The position numbers and the translations under genes are program-made. The notes beneath the pieces were generated by a model. It did no database searches. It saw only the letters and a program-made list of their open reading frames with translations, and was not told where the DNA came from. Of a DNA stretch of 5,725 nt, positions 1-5,725 are shown piece after piece; the stretch's first letter is position 1, and each line of letters starts with the position of its first letter. This DNA comes from Sphingobacteriales bacterium (lineage in GTDB: Bacteria > Bacteroidota > Bacteroidia > Chitinophagales > Chitinophagaceae), in the NCBI GenBank assembly GCA_023251215.1, contig JAHEZF010000118.1, positions 1 to 5,725 of the forward strand, in the 5' to 3' direction.

Positions 1-660
1 TGATGGTTTAAAATCGGCTACATAACGCAGGTGATGTGGATTGCGGGGTTCGTACGACATGATGCGGACATACTTGCCACCGATGCAATAGCAACGGTAA
101 TATTCTGTAAAAACAATTTCTTCCTGCAATAACATGACCAGCTGGCCGGTCTCATTGTGTTTAATAAAAAAGTCTTCGGAGTTATTCAGTTTGTACACAT
201 GTTTCCATCCGCCTCCGGCAAAAGGTTTCATATAGGCGGGGAAACCTACATATTTAAAAATAGATTCCCAGTCAAGGGGAAAAGCAAGATTGCTGAATGA
301 ATCATCAGAAGTATCATGTGGCAGATCCCTGGAAGGAAGAATGACTGTTTTGGGAACCGGTACATCAACTTTTGTCATCAGGCAATTGTTGAAATATTTA
401 TCATCGGCGCTCCACCAGAAAGGATTGTTGATAACAGCCGTTCCAGTAAGCGCCGCATTTTTTAACCAGGTACGATAAAAAGGGATGTCCTGTGAAATCC
501 GGTCAATGATCACTTCATAGCCGCTGGGCCCACCTTGCATAGCTTTATCAATCCGTACTGGTTCTGCTATAATGCCTTCCACTGCTTTGCTGTTCACTTT
601 CTCAATAAAAGCCATCGGGAATGAACGTTCCTTGCCAAAAAGAATTCCTATTTTCTTCAT
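1..660 (-). CDS. ATP-grasp domain protein (RimK/glutathione-synthetase-like), 3' end cut by the window edge
   Basis: The minus strand is open for exactly 220 codons from ATG at 660-658 to the window edge, so the C-terminus is missing. The protein starts MKKIGILFGKERSF, a short beta-strand and glycine turn like the N-terminal (pre-ATP-grasp) domain of RimK or glutathione-synthetase-like enzymes. Residues 78-104 (NNPFWWSADDK, then VPVPKTVILP) fit the linker into the ATP-grasp fold. Residues 139-152 (GFPAYMKPFAGGGW) resemble the nucleotide-binding strand and glycine loop, with Lys145 the likely ATP-contacting lysine. Residues 178-206 (LQEEIVFTEYYRCYCIGGK, then VRIMSYEPR) match the hinge and following strands. 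The metal-binding Glu/Asn residues of the family would lie beyond the edge. ATP-grasp enzymes join a carboxylate to an amine or thiol through an acyl-phosphate; the substrate here is unknown. There is no signal peptide, so it is probably cytoplasmic. It is divergent from the esterase at 829. No Shine-Dalgarno is visible, but an A-rich leader and a good promoter support this start. The fold call is fairly secure; the specific activity is not. Confidence 0.82.
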   Translation of the reverse strand, partial: MKKIGILFGKERSFPMAFIEKVNSKAVEGIIAEPVRIDKAMQGGPSGYEVIIDRISQDIPFYRTWLKNAALTGTAVINNPFWWSADDKYFNNCLMTKVDVPVPKTVILPSRDLPHDTSDDSFSNLAFPLDWESIFKYVGFPAYMKPFAGGGWKHVYKLNNSEDFFIKHNETGQLVMLLQEEIVFTEYYRCYCIGGKYVRIMSYEPRNPHHLRYVADFKPS

Positions 661-720
661 AAGCTATTTTTAGTTGTTTGATGAAATGGCGGCAAAATTC
701 AGTACTGTACGGGCTTTTAT

Positions 721-752
721 CAAATTTATTTTTTCAGCATCAAATTAACAAA
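721..752 (-). promoter_or_regulatory. Bacteroidota-type promoter for the ATP-grasp gene
   Basis: Read on the minus strand, TTTG (752-749) is followed after 20 bp by TAAATTTG (728-721), a perfect match to the Bacteroidota sigma consensus TTTG then TAnnTTTG. Transcription would start near 715, giving a leader of about 55 nt before the ATG at 660. The assignment rests on consensus and spacing alone. The 14-bp block around the -7 element (717-730) recurs exactly at 5476-5489. Confidence 0.68.
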
Positions 753-789
753 TAACCCTTCTGTTTTATTAAGCTGATGAACAGGCATC

Positions 790-824
790 TTGAAGCATTT
801 TTCTGTCATAAATCCTTATTTTTG
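790..824 (+). promoter_or_regulatory. Possible promoter for the esterase, -7 element almost touching the start codon
   Basis: TATTTTTG at 817-824 matches TAnnTTTG perfectly. A TTG lies at 790-792 with a 24-bp spacer, longer than the usual 19-21. Only 4 nt separate the -7 element from the ATG at 829, so transcription would begin at or just inside the start codon. Either the message is leaderless, or translation starts at TTG871/GTG874, or this element is a chance match. No other TAnnTTTG was found on this strand in the 661-828 gap. Confidence 0.4.
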
Positions 825-828
825 AAAG

Positions 829-1671
829 ATGCAGATAGCAAAACAGTCCGGTATTCTGGTTGAAAATACATTGGTGCCATCTCAATTTCTGCACCGGAAA
901 GTGAAAATTGATTTCTATCTTCCCCGCAATGTAGCCGATGCTTCGCGAATGAGCCTGATCCTGATCAATGATGGTCAGATTTTGGAAGAACTTGGGCTTT
1001 CAAACATTCTTGAAGAACTTTATTCTGAAAAAACTATTGAATCAGCTCTTTGTGTGGGAATTCATGCCGGCGCTGAAAGAAAAATTGAATATGGGATCGC
1101 TTCGCAGCCTGATTATAAAGGTCGGGGCGCCAAAGCAGGATCGTATACTTCATTTGTACTGGAAGAACTGATTCCTTTTATAAAAGATGCTTACCAGGTT
1201 GCGGCTTTCCGCGAAAAAGCTTTTGCCGGTTTTTCATTAGGCGGTTTGAGTGCTATGGATATTGTATGGAACCACCCGGATGAATTCAGCAAGGCCGGTA
1301 TTTTTTCCGGATCATTCTGGTGGCGCAGTGTTAACCAGGCGCATAAAGAATATCATGATGATAAACACCGTATCATGCAGCAGCAGGTACGAAACGGCCT
1401 GTTTAAACCCGGACTTAAATTTTTTTTTCAATGCGGTAATATGGATGAAACAAAAGACCGTAATCACAATGGCGTCATTGATTCCATTGATGATACACTG
1501 GACCTGGTAAAAGAATTGGTGAATAAAGGATATAATAGTTTAAAAGACATTTTTTACATGGAGACGAAAGATGGCCGGCATGATATTGCAACTTGGAAAA
1601 AGGCCATGCCTGAGTTTCTAAATTGGTCCGCAGGGACTCCTTCGGAGGGATGGGGGAAAGTAAATAAGTAA
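829..1671 (+). CDS. Alpha/beta-hydrolase esterase (esterase D / enterochelin-esterase family, PF00756-like)
   Basis: This is a complete 280-residue protein, a normal size for the family. After an N-terminal beta-strand region (LHRKVKIDFYLP, 21-32), residues 45-50 (LINDGQ) correspond to the strand and DGQ turn near the oxyanion hole. GIHAGAERKIEYG (78-89) and SYTSFVLEELIPFI (105-118) follow as typical family segments. The nucleophile elbow is AGFSLGG with Ser136, followed by GIFSGSFWWR (157-166). Asp206 in QCGNMDE is the likely catalytic acid and His251 in DGRHD the catalytic histidine, so the triad appears intact. Residues 210-221 (DRNHNGVIDSID) form a canonical EF-hand-like calcium loop between acid and histidine. 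No signal peptide or membrane segment is present, so it is probably cytoplasmic. The family hydrolyses esters and related bonds; the substrate is not predictable. It is divergent from the ATP-grasp gene, which suggests a shared pathway, and ends at a strong terminator. The ATG start keeps the first strand intact but lacks a clear ribosome-binding site. Confidence 0.94.
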   Translation: MQIAKQSGILVENTLVPSQFLHRKVKIDFYLPRNVADASRMSLILINDGQILEELGLSNILEELYSEKTIESALCVGIHAGAERKIEYGIASQPDYKGRGAKAGSYTSFVLEELIPFIKDAYQVAAFREKAFAGFSLGGLSAMDIVWNHPDEFSKAGIFSGSFWWRSVNQAHKEYHDDKHRIMQQQVRNGLFKPGLKFFFQCGNMDETKDRNHNGVIDSIDDTLDLVKELVNKGYNSLKDIFYMETKDGRHDIATWKKAMPEFLNWSAGTPSEGWGKVNK

Positions 1672-1688
1672 ATAATTATTTAGGCAAC

Positions 1689-1723
1689 AAAAAGTCCCGG
1701 CGAAAATCACCGGGACTCTTTTT
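1689..1723. terminator. Bidirectional intrinsic terminator between convergent genes
   Basis: An 8-bp perfect stem, AGTCCCGG (1693-1700) with CCGGGACT (1710-1717), encloses a 9-nt loop (1701-1709). It is preceded by an A-tract (1689-1692, running into the stem) and followed by C and five T (1719-1723), so it gives a U-tract in both directions. It lies 17 bp past the esterase stop and 16 bp past the receptor stop, and can serve both genes. Confidence 0.94.
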
Positions 1724-1739
1724 ATTGATATGATTTATC

Positions 1740-4700
1740 TTAATTAAAGAGATATCTTAAACCAAGCTGAATAGAATAAGTAGAGGCTGTACTAACATTA
1801 TCCCTGAATGTTCTGGTAATAATATTGCCTCTGTCGGTAGCAAGCCTGAAAGTAGGCACAACCGTTCCACCGGGGATCAAAGAATTCTGATTTTGTGGTA
1901 CAAGGATAGAAGTTGCATTGGTTGATTTAACCTTGCCCCAGCTTGGATTCATCAAATTTCCAAAATTAAAAATGTCAACAGTGAATTGAACGGTATTACG
2001 ATTTTTCCCTGCTTTTACAAATAAGTCTTGCATGAATCTTACATCCAGTTGGTTTCGCCAGGGCGCCTGTACTCCGTTGCGTTCTGCATACTGGCCTCTG
2101 TGTGTCCTTAAATATTTATCCTGGTTAATATAGTCTTCAAACAACTGGGCTTGTTGAGCAGCAGTATAAACTATTCCATTGATCGAGGCGCTGTTAACGA
2201 ATGTTATTTCTGAAGAATTCCTTGCATCTTTTGGAATATAGATCAGGTCATTCCCATTCACACCGTCACGGTTAAAGTCAGCGCCATATACATAAGAAAA
2301 TCTGTAATCAATGCCTCCTGTGTATAATAATGATACAGTAGTAGCTAAATGCTTTAAATATTCTCTGCGGTATGAAAGTGCGCCAATCACCCTGTCGGGT
2401 ATTACATAGTTTGCAGTAGCCAGAGCAGGAGTGTTAAGGCCTTTTACATTTTGCGTACCCTGGTATGTACCAAGCGGCTGATCACCACTGCCGTCATGCA
2501 GATTTGCAGCCAAAGACTTTGTATAAGCTACAGAAGCGAAAAACCCTTTATTGAAAAGCTTATCAAACTTAACTGTTAACGACGCATAGTATCCTTTAGT
2601 CCCATTATCTATTATAGTCGGAACAAATGACGTTGTTCCGCCTGCGACAAACTGACCCGCAGCATTAATTGTATTTATAAATCTTGTGGGAACAGTAGCG
2701 CCATATATCAGCCTGTTATCAGGATAGCCTGCTACGTTTAAAGGCTGAGGAGCTATATAGTTTGGACTTCTGAAAAAAGCGGTGTTAAGGTCTTTATTGT
2801 AAATAGCTTCTATTGAACCAATGATCCCCCACGGTAATTTTTTATCTACTGCCAGGCTTGTTTTCCAGGTTTGAGGATTCTTGAAATCATGATCAAGTGC
2901 AGTAACTGAACCAGGAACAATAGTACCAGCAACAGGAACAGTTGGCGGTCGGTAAGCAGCCGGGTCGGGGCTAAAAGGACCGGGAGGCGGAGCTCCTGAA
3001 AGGGCGCCGGTTGAAGTGTACATATTAAAGGCCTGGGTGATCTGGAGCATTCCATTGTCACCAGACTGGCTAACTATCCATACAAAAGGAATCTTTCCGG
3101 TAAAAATTCCAGTACCTCCCCTGATCTGCATAGAACGGTCGCCGTAAATATCCCAGTTGAAGCCAATCCTTGGAGACCACATAACCCGCTTGCCCGGTAA
3201 ATTGCCTGTATTAACTTTCTCGCCATTTTCAAATGTTTGTGCCAATACAAGTGGATGTGCTACAATTTGAGGAACACCCGGGTAAGTTGGAAGATCAAGA
3301 CGTAAGCCTACTGTTAAACGGAAATTCTTATTCACTGCTATTTCATCCTGTCCATATACTGAATACTGCCTGAACGTGAATGCAGAGAATGCCGGGGCAA
3401 AGTTGGGTGACAAAGAATAAGTAAATGCAAAGTCTGTTGGCAGTTTACGCAGCGCCGGGTTTGGATTTAATGCACTGGCAAAATCGGCCCAGGTAGCAAA
3501 CCGGTAATAGCTGGTAGCAAATCTTTGAAATCCATTGATAGTTTCACTTTGGTCATATTGTAAACCAGCCGTCCAGTTATGCTTGTTTGTCCTCCAGGTG
3601 AAATTATCAACAAAAGAATACATTTTTACTTTTCTCAGGTTTCCAAAGCTGAAAGGCTCGTATCCAAAAGAAGTATAAGGAACCCCCACTCCTGAACCTG
3701 ACTGAACTGAAACACCGCCTCCGCTGCTCATAATGTCAACAAAAGGCAAATCATAACCGCCAAAATCTTTTAAAGGATCTACTAATGCTTTAGGGCTTTC
3801 AGTAGTGCGGGAATCGTTCTGGAAAGTAAAAGTGCCCCGGAATGTATTAGAAACCCTTCCAAAATTTGAATTCAATTCGGCCGCAAAAGAAAAGAAATTG
3901 GCGCCCTGGAAATAATTTGAATTTTTAAACCAAAGAGCTGTAACATCCTGTCTTGTTCCGGTTGCCCCAGCCACAGTTCCTGCGCCACCTACAGAGGTAC
4001 TTGGCGGATTTGGTTCTCCACCTTTTACCTGGCTATATCGGACATTGAACCGGTGTTTGGAACTAATGTTCCAGTCAATACGGCCCAGAACTTTTTCCCT
4101 TTCAATATCGGTGCTGTAATTATCAAAAGGTCCCGTATCGTAACCATAATTAGTCAAAAGGTATTGACGGATAAAATTCAATGAATCGGCAGTTGGCCGG
4201 GCAATGTTGGGCGAACTTCCATAAGCAGCAGCTGCTGTTGCGGCAAACCTGGTTTGCACGGCCTTGGGTTGTTTATCTTTTTCATAATTGAAAAAGAAAA
4301 AAAGTTTGTTTTTAATAATAGGGCCTCCAATTCTTACTCCATTTAGTTTATATTCTTCTTTAGGCCTTACAAACTTAGTTTTTTCAACACGGTCGCCCCG
4401 CTGTTTTTCGTTTCTCCAATATCGGTATACAGAACCCGAAATTGTATTTGTGCCCGAACGGGTTACTGCGTTAATAGCGCTGCCAATAAAACCGGATTGG
4501 CGTACATCAAAAGGGGTAATGTTTACAGAGATCTCATCAATGGCATCAATCGAAATAGGGGCGCCGCCAGCCGGAAGGTTACTACCGATACCAAAACTGT
4601 TATTGAAATCAGCTCCATCAATAGTAAAGTTATTCTGCCTGAAATTACCACCGCCAATAGAAGCTCCGTTGGACTGCGGGGTGGCACGGGTAAAATCATT

Positions 4701-5165
4701 AATGCTTCGGCTTATACTTGGAAGCTGCTGCATTGCACGCAAACCAATATTGGTTACCGCACCGGTTCTGCCCGAATTCATGATCGGGTTTCTGCGGCCT
4801 GTTGTTACAATTACATTTTCAAGTGTGCCCACTGTTTTTGTCAGTACGCTGTTCACAAGAAAAGTTTCAGCAAGCTTTAAATAGACTTCATCAGCTTTCT
4901 CAACATCATAACCTACATAGCTTACCTGGATCAGGTAAGGTCCGCCCACCCGCATGTTTGAAATGGTGAACTGGCCTCCTCCCCTTGAAACGGTCGAATA
5001 CCGTGTACCAGAAGGCTGGTGGGTGGCTATGACTGTTGCCCCGATAAGTGCTTCATCGGTATTACTTTTTACCGTGCCGGTAATGCTTGAAGTAGTTACT
5101 TGGGCAAATAATAGAGGACTGGCTGTTAAAGCTAAAGCAATCAGAAGGAGTATTTTTTTAAGCAT
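1740..5165 (-). CDS. Oar-like TonB-dependent outer-membrane receptor with N-terminal carboxypeptidase-regulatory-like domain
   Basis: This complete 1141-residue protein starts with a Sec signal peptide (MLKKILLLIALALTASPLLFA, probable cleavage after Ala21). Residues about 26-109 form a carboxypeptidase-regulatory-like beta-sandwich (SSITGTV, GATVIATHQPSG, FTISNMRVGGPYLIQVSYVGY). LENVIVTTGRR (115-125) is a probable TonB-box-like linker. The plug follows at about 126-237 (LPSISRSINDFTRATPQ, NNFTIDGADFNNSFG, INAVTRSGTN). The rest is a large beta-barrel with typical Oar-family stretches (GGPIIKNKLFFFFNYE, SPRIGFNWDIYGD, FNRDGVNGNDLIYIP) and an aromatic-rich end, YSIQLGLRYLFN. It should reside in the outer membrane and use TonB/ExbBD energy; the cargo is unknown. 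Myxococcus Oar is linked to export of the protease PopC, so import should not be assumed. A proline-rich insert lies at about 724-747. No SusD-like gene is adjacent in the window, unlike SusC-type receptors. No Shine-Dalgarno is seen. The start is supported by the signal peptide directly after it. Confidence 0.96.
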   Translation of the reverse strand: MLKKILLLIALALTASPLLFAQVTTSSITGTVKSNTDEALIGATVIATHQPSGTRYSTVSRGGGQFTISNMRVGGPYLIQVSYVGYDVEKADEVYLKLAETFLVNSVLTKTVGTLENVIVTTGRRNPIMNSGRTGAVTNIGLRAMQQLPSISRSINDFTRATPQSNGASIGGGNFRQNNFTIDGADFNNSFGIGSNLPAGGAPISIDAIDEISVNITPFDVRQSGFIGSAINAVTRSGTNTISGSVYRYWRNEKQRGDRVEKTKFVRPKEEYKLNGVRIGGPIIKNKLFFFFNYEKDKQPKAVQTRFAATAAAAYGSSPNIARPTADSLNFIRQYLLTNYGYDTGPFDNYSTDIEREKVLGRIDWNISSKHRFNVRYSQVKGGEPNPPSTSVGGAGTVAGATGTRQDVTALWFKNSNYFQGANFFSFAAELNSNFGRVSNTFRGTFTFQNDSRTTESPKALVDPLKDFGGYDLPFVDIMSSGGGVSVQSGSGVGVPYTSFGYEPFSFGNLRKVKMYSFVDNFTWRTNKHNWTAGLQYDQSETINGFQRFATSYYRFATWADFASALNPNPALRKLPTDFAFTYSLSPNFAPAFSAFTFRQYSVYGQDEIAVNKNFRLTVGLRLDLPTYPGVPQIVAHPLVLAQTFENGEKVNTGNLPGKRVMWSPRIGFNWDIYGDRSMQIRGGTGIFTGKIPFVWIVSQSGDNGMLQITQAFNMYTSTGALSGAPPPGPFSPDPAAYRPPTVPVAGTIVPGSVTALDHDFKNPQTWKTSLAVDKKLPWGIIGSIEAIYNKDLNTAFFRSPNYIAPQPLNVAGYPDNRLIYGATVPTRFINTINAAGQFVAGGTTSFVPTIIDNGTKGYYASLTVKFDKLFNKGFFASVAYTKSLAANLHDGSGDQPLGTYQGTQNVKGLNTPALATANYVIPDRVIGALSYRREYLKHLATTVSLLYTGGIDYRFSYVYGADFNRDGVNGNDLIYIPKDARNSSEITFVNSASINGIVYTAAQQAQLFEDYINQDKYLRTHRGQYAERNGVQAPWRNQLDVRFMQDLFVKAGKNRNTVQFTVDIFNFGNLMNPSWGKVKSTNATSILVPQNQNSLIPGGTVVPTFRLATDRGNIITRTFRDNVSTASTYSIQLGLRYLFN

Positions 5166-5184
5166 ATTAATTGGTTTTCGGTTG

Positions 5185-5192
5185 CAAAGAAA
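5185..5192 (-). promoter_or_regulatory. Weak candidate -7 element just upstream of the receptor start
   Basis: The minus strand reads TTTCTTTG, one mismatch from TAnnTTTG, followed by CAACCG. It would give a short leader of about 13 nt before the ATG at 5165. No TTG at the expected spacing is present. TATATTTA at 5216-5209 is another one-mismatch candidate. Neither is secure. Confidence 0.2.
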
Positions 5193-5479
5193 AGAAAAAT
5201 TCTAAAATTAAATATAGACAAATATTAACAATCTGTAACTGAAAAATAATGCTTTATAATGACATCTTCCCCACAGAATTTGCTGCCCGGAGGCCGGTAA
5301 ACTTTAAGAGTTGTTTTTTTGCACACAATTTTGCCTTAAATCCCTGCCATTTGTTCAATTTCTTTGAGAGTGCCATACAGGATATTAATCGTGAAAAATT
5401 TGTAATAGTTGCCATTAACAGGTTCGGGAAAACGACACAATTTGGTAAATGCCAGCCATAGTACCTGTCCCGAAGTTAT

Positions 5480-5487
5480 CAAATTTA
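5480..5487 (-). promoter_or_regulatory. Promoter-like -7 element (TAAATTTG) upstream of the receptor
   Basis: The minus strand reads TAAATTTG, a perfect TAnnTTTG, within a 14-bp block (5476-5489) identical to that around the ATP-grasp promoter -7 element (717-730). A well-spaced upstream TTTG is lacking: the nearest is 13 bp away. If active, it would start a transcript near 5474, giving the receptor a leader of about 310 nt or expressing a small reading frame. Confidence 0.33.
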
Positions 5488-5496
5488 TTACAAGCT

Positions 5497-5619
5497 ATCT
5501 CAAAAGTCATTAATACAATAGCCTGTAGGACGGAAAGGCGGGAACGATTGATTATCAAAAGCTATTTTACTTACCGTCTTACCCCGGTAACTATCGGGGC
5601 GAAAAAACAGTTTTGAGAT
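5497..5619. repeat. 9-bp inverted repeat bracketing 123 bp
   Basis: ATCTCAAAA at 5497-5505 and its exact reverse complement TTTTGAGAT at 5611-5619 bracket the segment containing the 18-bp palindrome. No target-site duplication is visible outside the arms. It may be a small non-autonomous element, a long-range RNA stem, or chance in AT-rich DNA. Confidence 0.25.
5582..5599. repeat. 18-bp imperfect palindrome
   Basis: CCCCGGTAACTATCGGGG has 5-bp GC-rich arms (5582-5586 and 5595-5599). On a plus-strand transcript these extend through a G-U pair and TA/TA pairing. There is no T-tract on either side in the right orientation, so it does not look like an intrinsic terminator. It might be a dispersed palindromic repeat or a protein-binding site; a single copy in the window cannot decide. 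Confidence 0.45.
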
Positions 5620-5653
5620 GGTTTCTGATAATCATTTCTGTTCGGGAACAATA

Positions 5654-5725
5654 TCATCCTTTAGTAATAGTTTTTTCCTTTGCAACCGGTTTTGATATTT
5701 TCTTTTTTCGGAACAAATCGCCCAA
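5654..5725 (-). CDS. Possible C-terminal tail of a gene entering from the right edge
   Basis: Read from the right edge on the minus strand, one frame gives 23 residues and a TGA stop at 5656-5654: LGDLFRKKKISK followed by PVAKEKTITKG. A lysine-rich flexible tail of this kind is common at protein C-termini. A second minus frame is also open from the edge, for 30 residues to a TGA at 5634-5632, so the choice of frame is uncertain. The stretch is far too short to assign a family. If real, the gene points the same way as the receptor but is about 490 bp upstream of it. Confidence 0.28.
   Translation of the reverse strand: MGDLFRKKKISKPVAKEKTITKG

Larger units (their letters stand above)
5166..5653. 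other. Gene-poor, repeat-containing region upstream of the receptor
   Basis: I see no convincing complete gene in these 488 bp. The region contains AT-rich leader DNA next to the receptor start, a perfect -7 promoter element at 5480-5487 (minus), an 18-bp imperfect palindrome at 5582-5599, a 9-bp inverted repeat bracketing 5497-5619, and two TGATnATCA palindromes at 5549-5557 and 5626-5634. Minus-strand frames are short. One is 53 codons from ATG 5415 to a stop at 5254; another is open from 5494 to a stop at 5336 in a different frame. The plus-strand frame at 5249-5461 lies opposite these and has no recognisable features. The region could be a long regulatory leader, a decayed gene, or both. 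Confidence 0.5.

Noticed and set aside
290..478. 62-codon plus-strand frame
   Set aside because: It is antisense to the ATP-grasp coding region, whose frame is open over the whole stretch with recognisable motifs.
968..1510. Alternative plus-strand frames within the esterase (968-1171 and 1250-1510)
   Set aside because: They overlap a gene with an intact catalytic triad and their translations show no coherent features.
2846..3061. 71-codon minus-strand frame inside the receptor gene
   Set aside because: It is an out-of-frame reading of the proline-rich barrel region; its leucine-rich composition comes from the GC-rich codons there.
4288..4884. 198-codon plus-strand open frame opposite the receptor (and smaller ones at 4497-4880 and 4954-5205)
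   Set aside because: They lie antisense to the well-supported plug and N-terminal domains of the receptor and show no domain, start-site or promoter support.
5249..5461. 70-codon plus-strand frame upstream of the receptor
   Set aside because: It has no ribosome-binding site, promoter or recognisable motif, and minus-strand frames in the same DNA read at least as well.
5520..5640. Possible tRNA or structured RNA because of several short pairings
   Set aside because: No cloverleaf, TTCRA-type T-arm or CCA end is present, and the pairings (5-9 bp) are scattered and mutually incompatible.
5639..5650. TGTTCGGGAACA palindrome as an operator or terminator
   Set aside because: The 5-bp arms have only 2 nt between them and no T-tract follows. 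No nearby promoter gives it a clear role, so it stays an unexplained short palindrome.
5179..5688. Inverted pair CGGTTGCAAAG (5179-5189) and CTTTGCAACCG (5678-5688) as element ends or paired promoters
   Set aside because: The right copy falls within a possible coding tail, there is no matching upstream TTG at normal spacing, and an 11-bp match over 510 bp is weak evidence for element termini.

Overview
The window looks like chromosomal DNA of a Bacteroidota bacterium, probably a Chitinophagaceae-like or related lineage. The evidence is a very long Oar-type TonB-dependent receptor with an N-terminal carboxypeptidase-regulatory-like domain, promoter elements of the Bacteroidota type (TTTG, about 20 bp, then TAnnTTTG), start codons without clear Shine-Dalgarno sequences, and moderate-to-low GC with AT-rich intergenic DNA. 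The genus assignment is inference only.

Layout. (1) Positions 1-660, minus strand: the N-terminal 220 codons of an ATP-grasp fold ligase-like protein that runs off the left edge. (2) Positions 661-828: a divergent promoter region with a very good minus-strand promoter and a plus-strand -7 element that nearly touches the next start codon. (3) Positions 829-1671, plus strand: a complete cytoplasmic alpha/beta-hydrolase of the esterase D / enterochelin-esterase family, with an apparent EF-hand-type calcium loop between the predicted catalytic Asp and His. (4) Positions 1689-1723: a strong bidirectional intrinsic terminator between convergent genes. (5) Positions 1740-5165, minus strand: a complete 1141-residue Oar-like outer-membrane TonB-dependent receptor with no SusD-type partner in the window. 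(6) Positions 5166-5725: about 560 bp with no convincing complete gene. It holds promoter-like elements, several inverted repeats, short minus-strand reading frames that may be remnants, and possibly the last codons of a gene entering from the right edge.

How the genes relate. The ATP-grasp protein and the esterase are divergently transcribed from a shared 168-bp region and both appear cytoplasmic. A ligase that makes an amide, peptide or ester bond and a hydrolase that can cut one could form a functional pair, but the substrate cannot be read from the sequence. The receptor is separated from them by the terminator and is probably an independent unit for TonB-dependent transport across the outer membrane. 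No classic mobile element, CRISPR array, rRNA or tRNA was seen. The most unusual points are the ligase/esterase pair, the calcium loop in the esterase, the possible leaderless start of the esterase, and the repeat-rich region upstream of the receptor.
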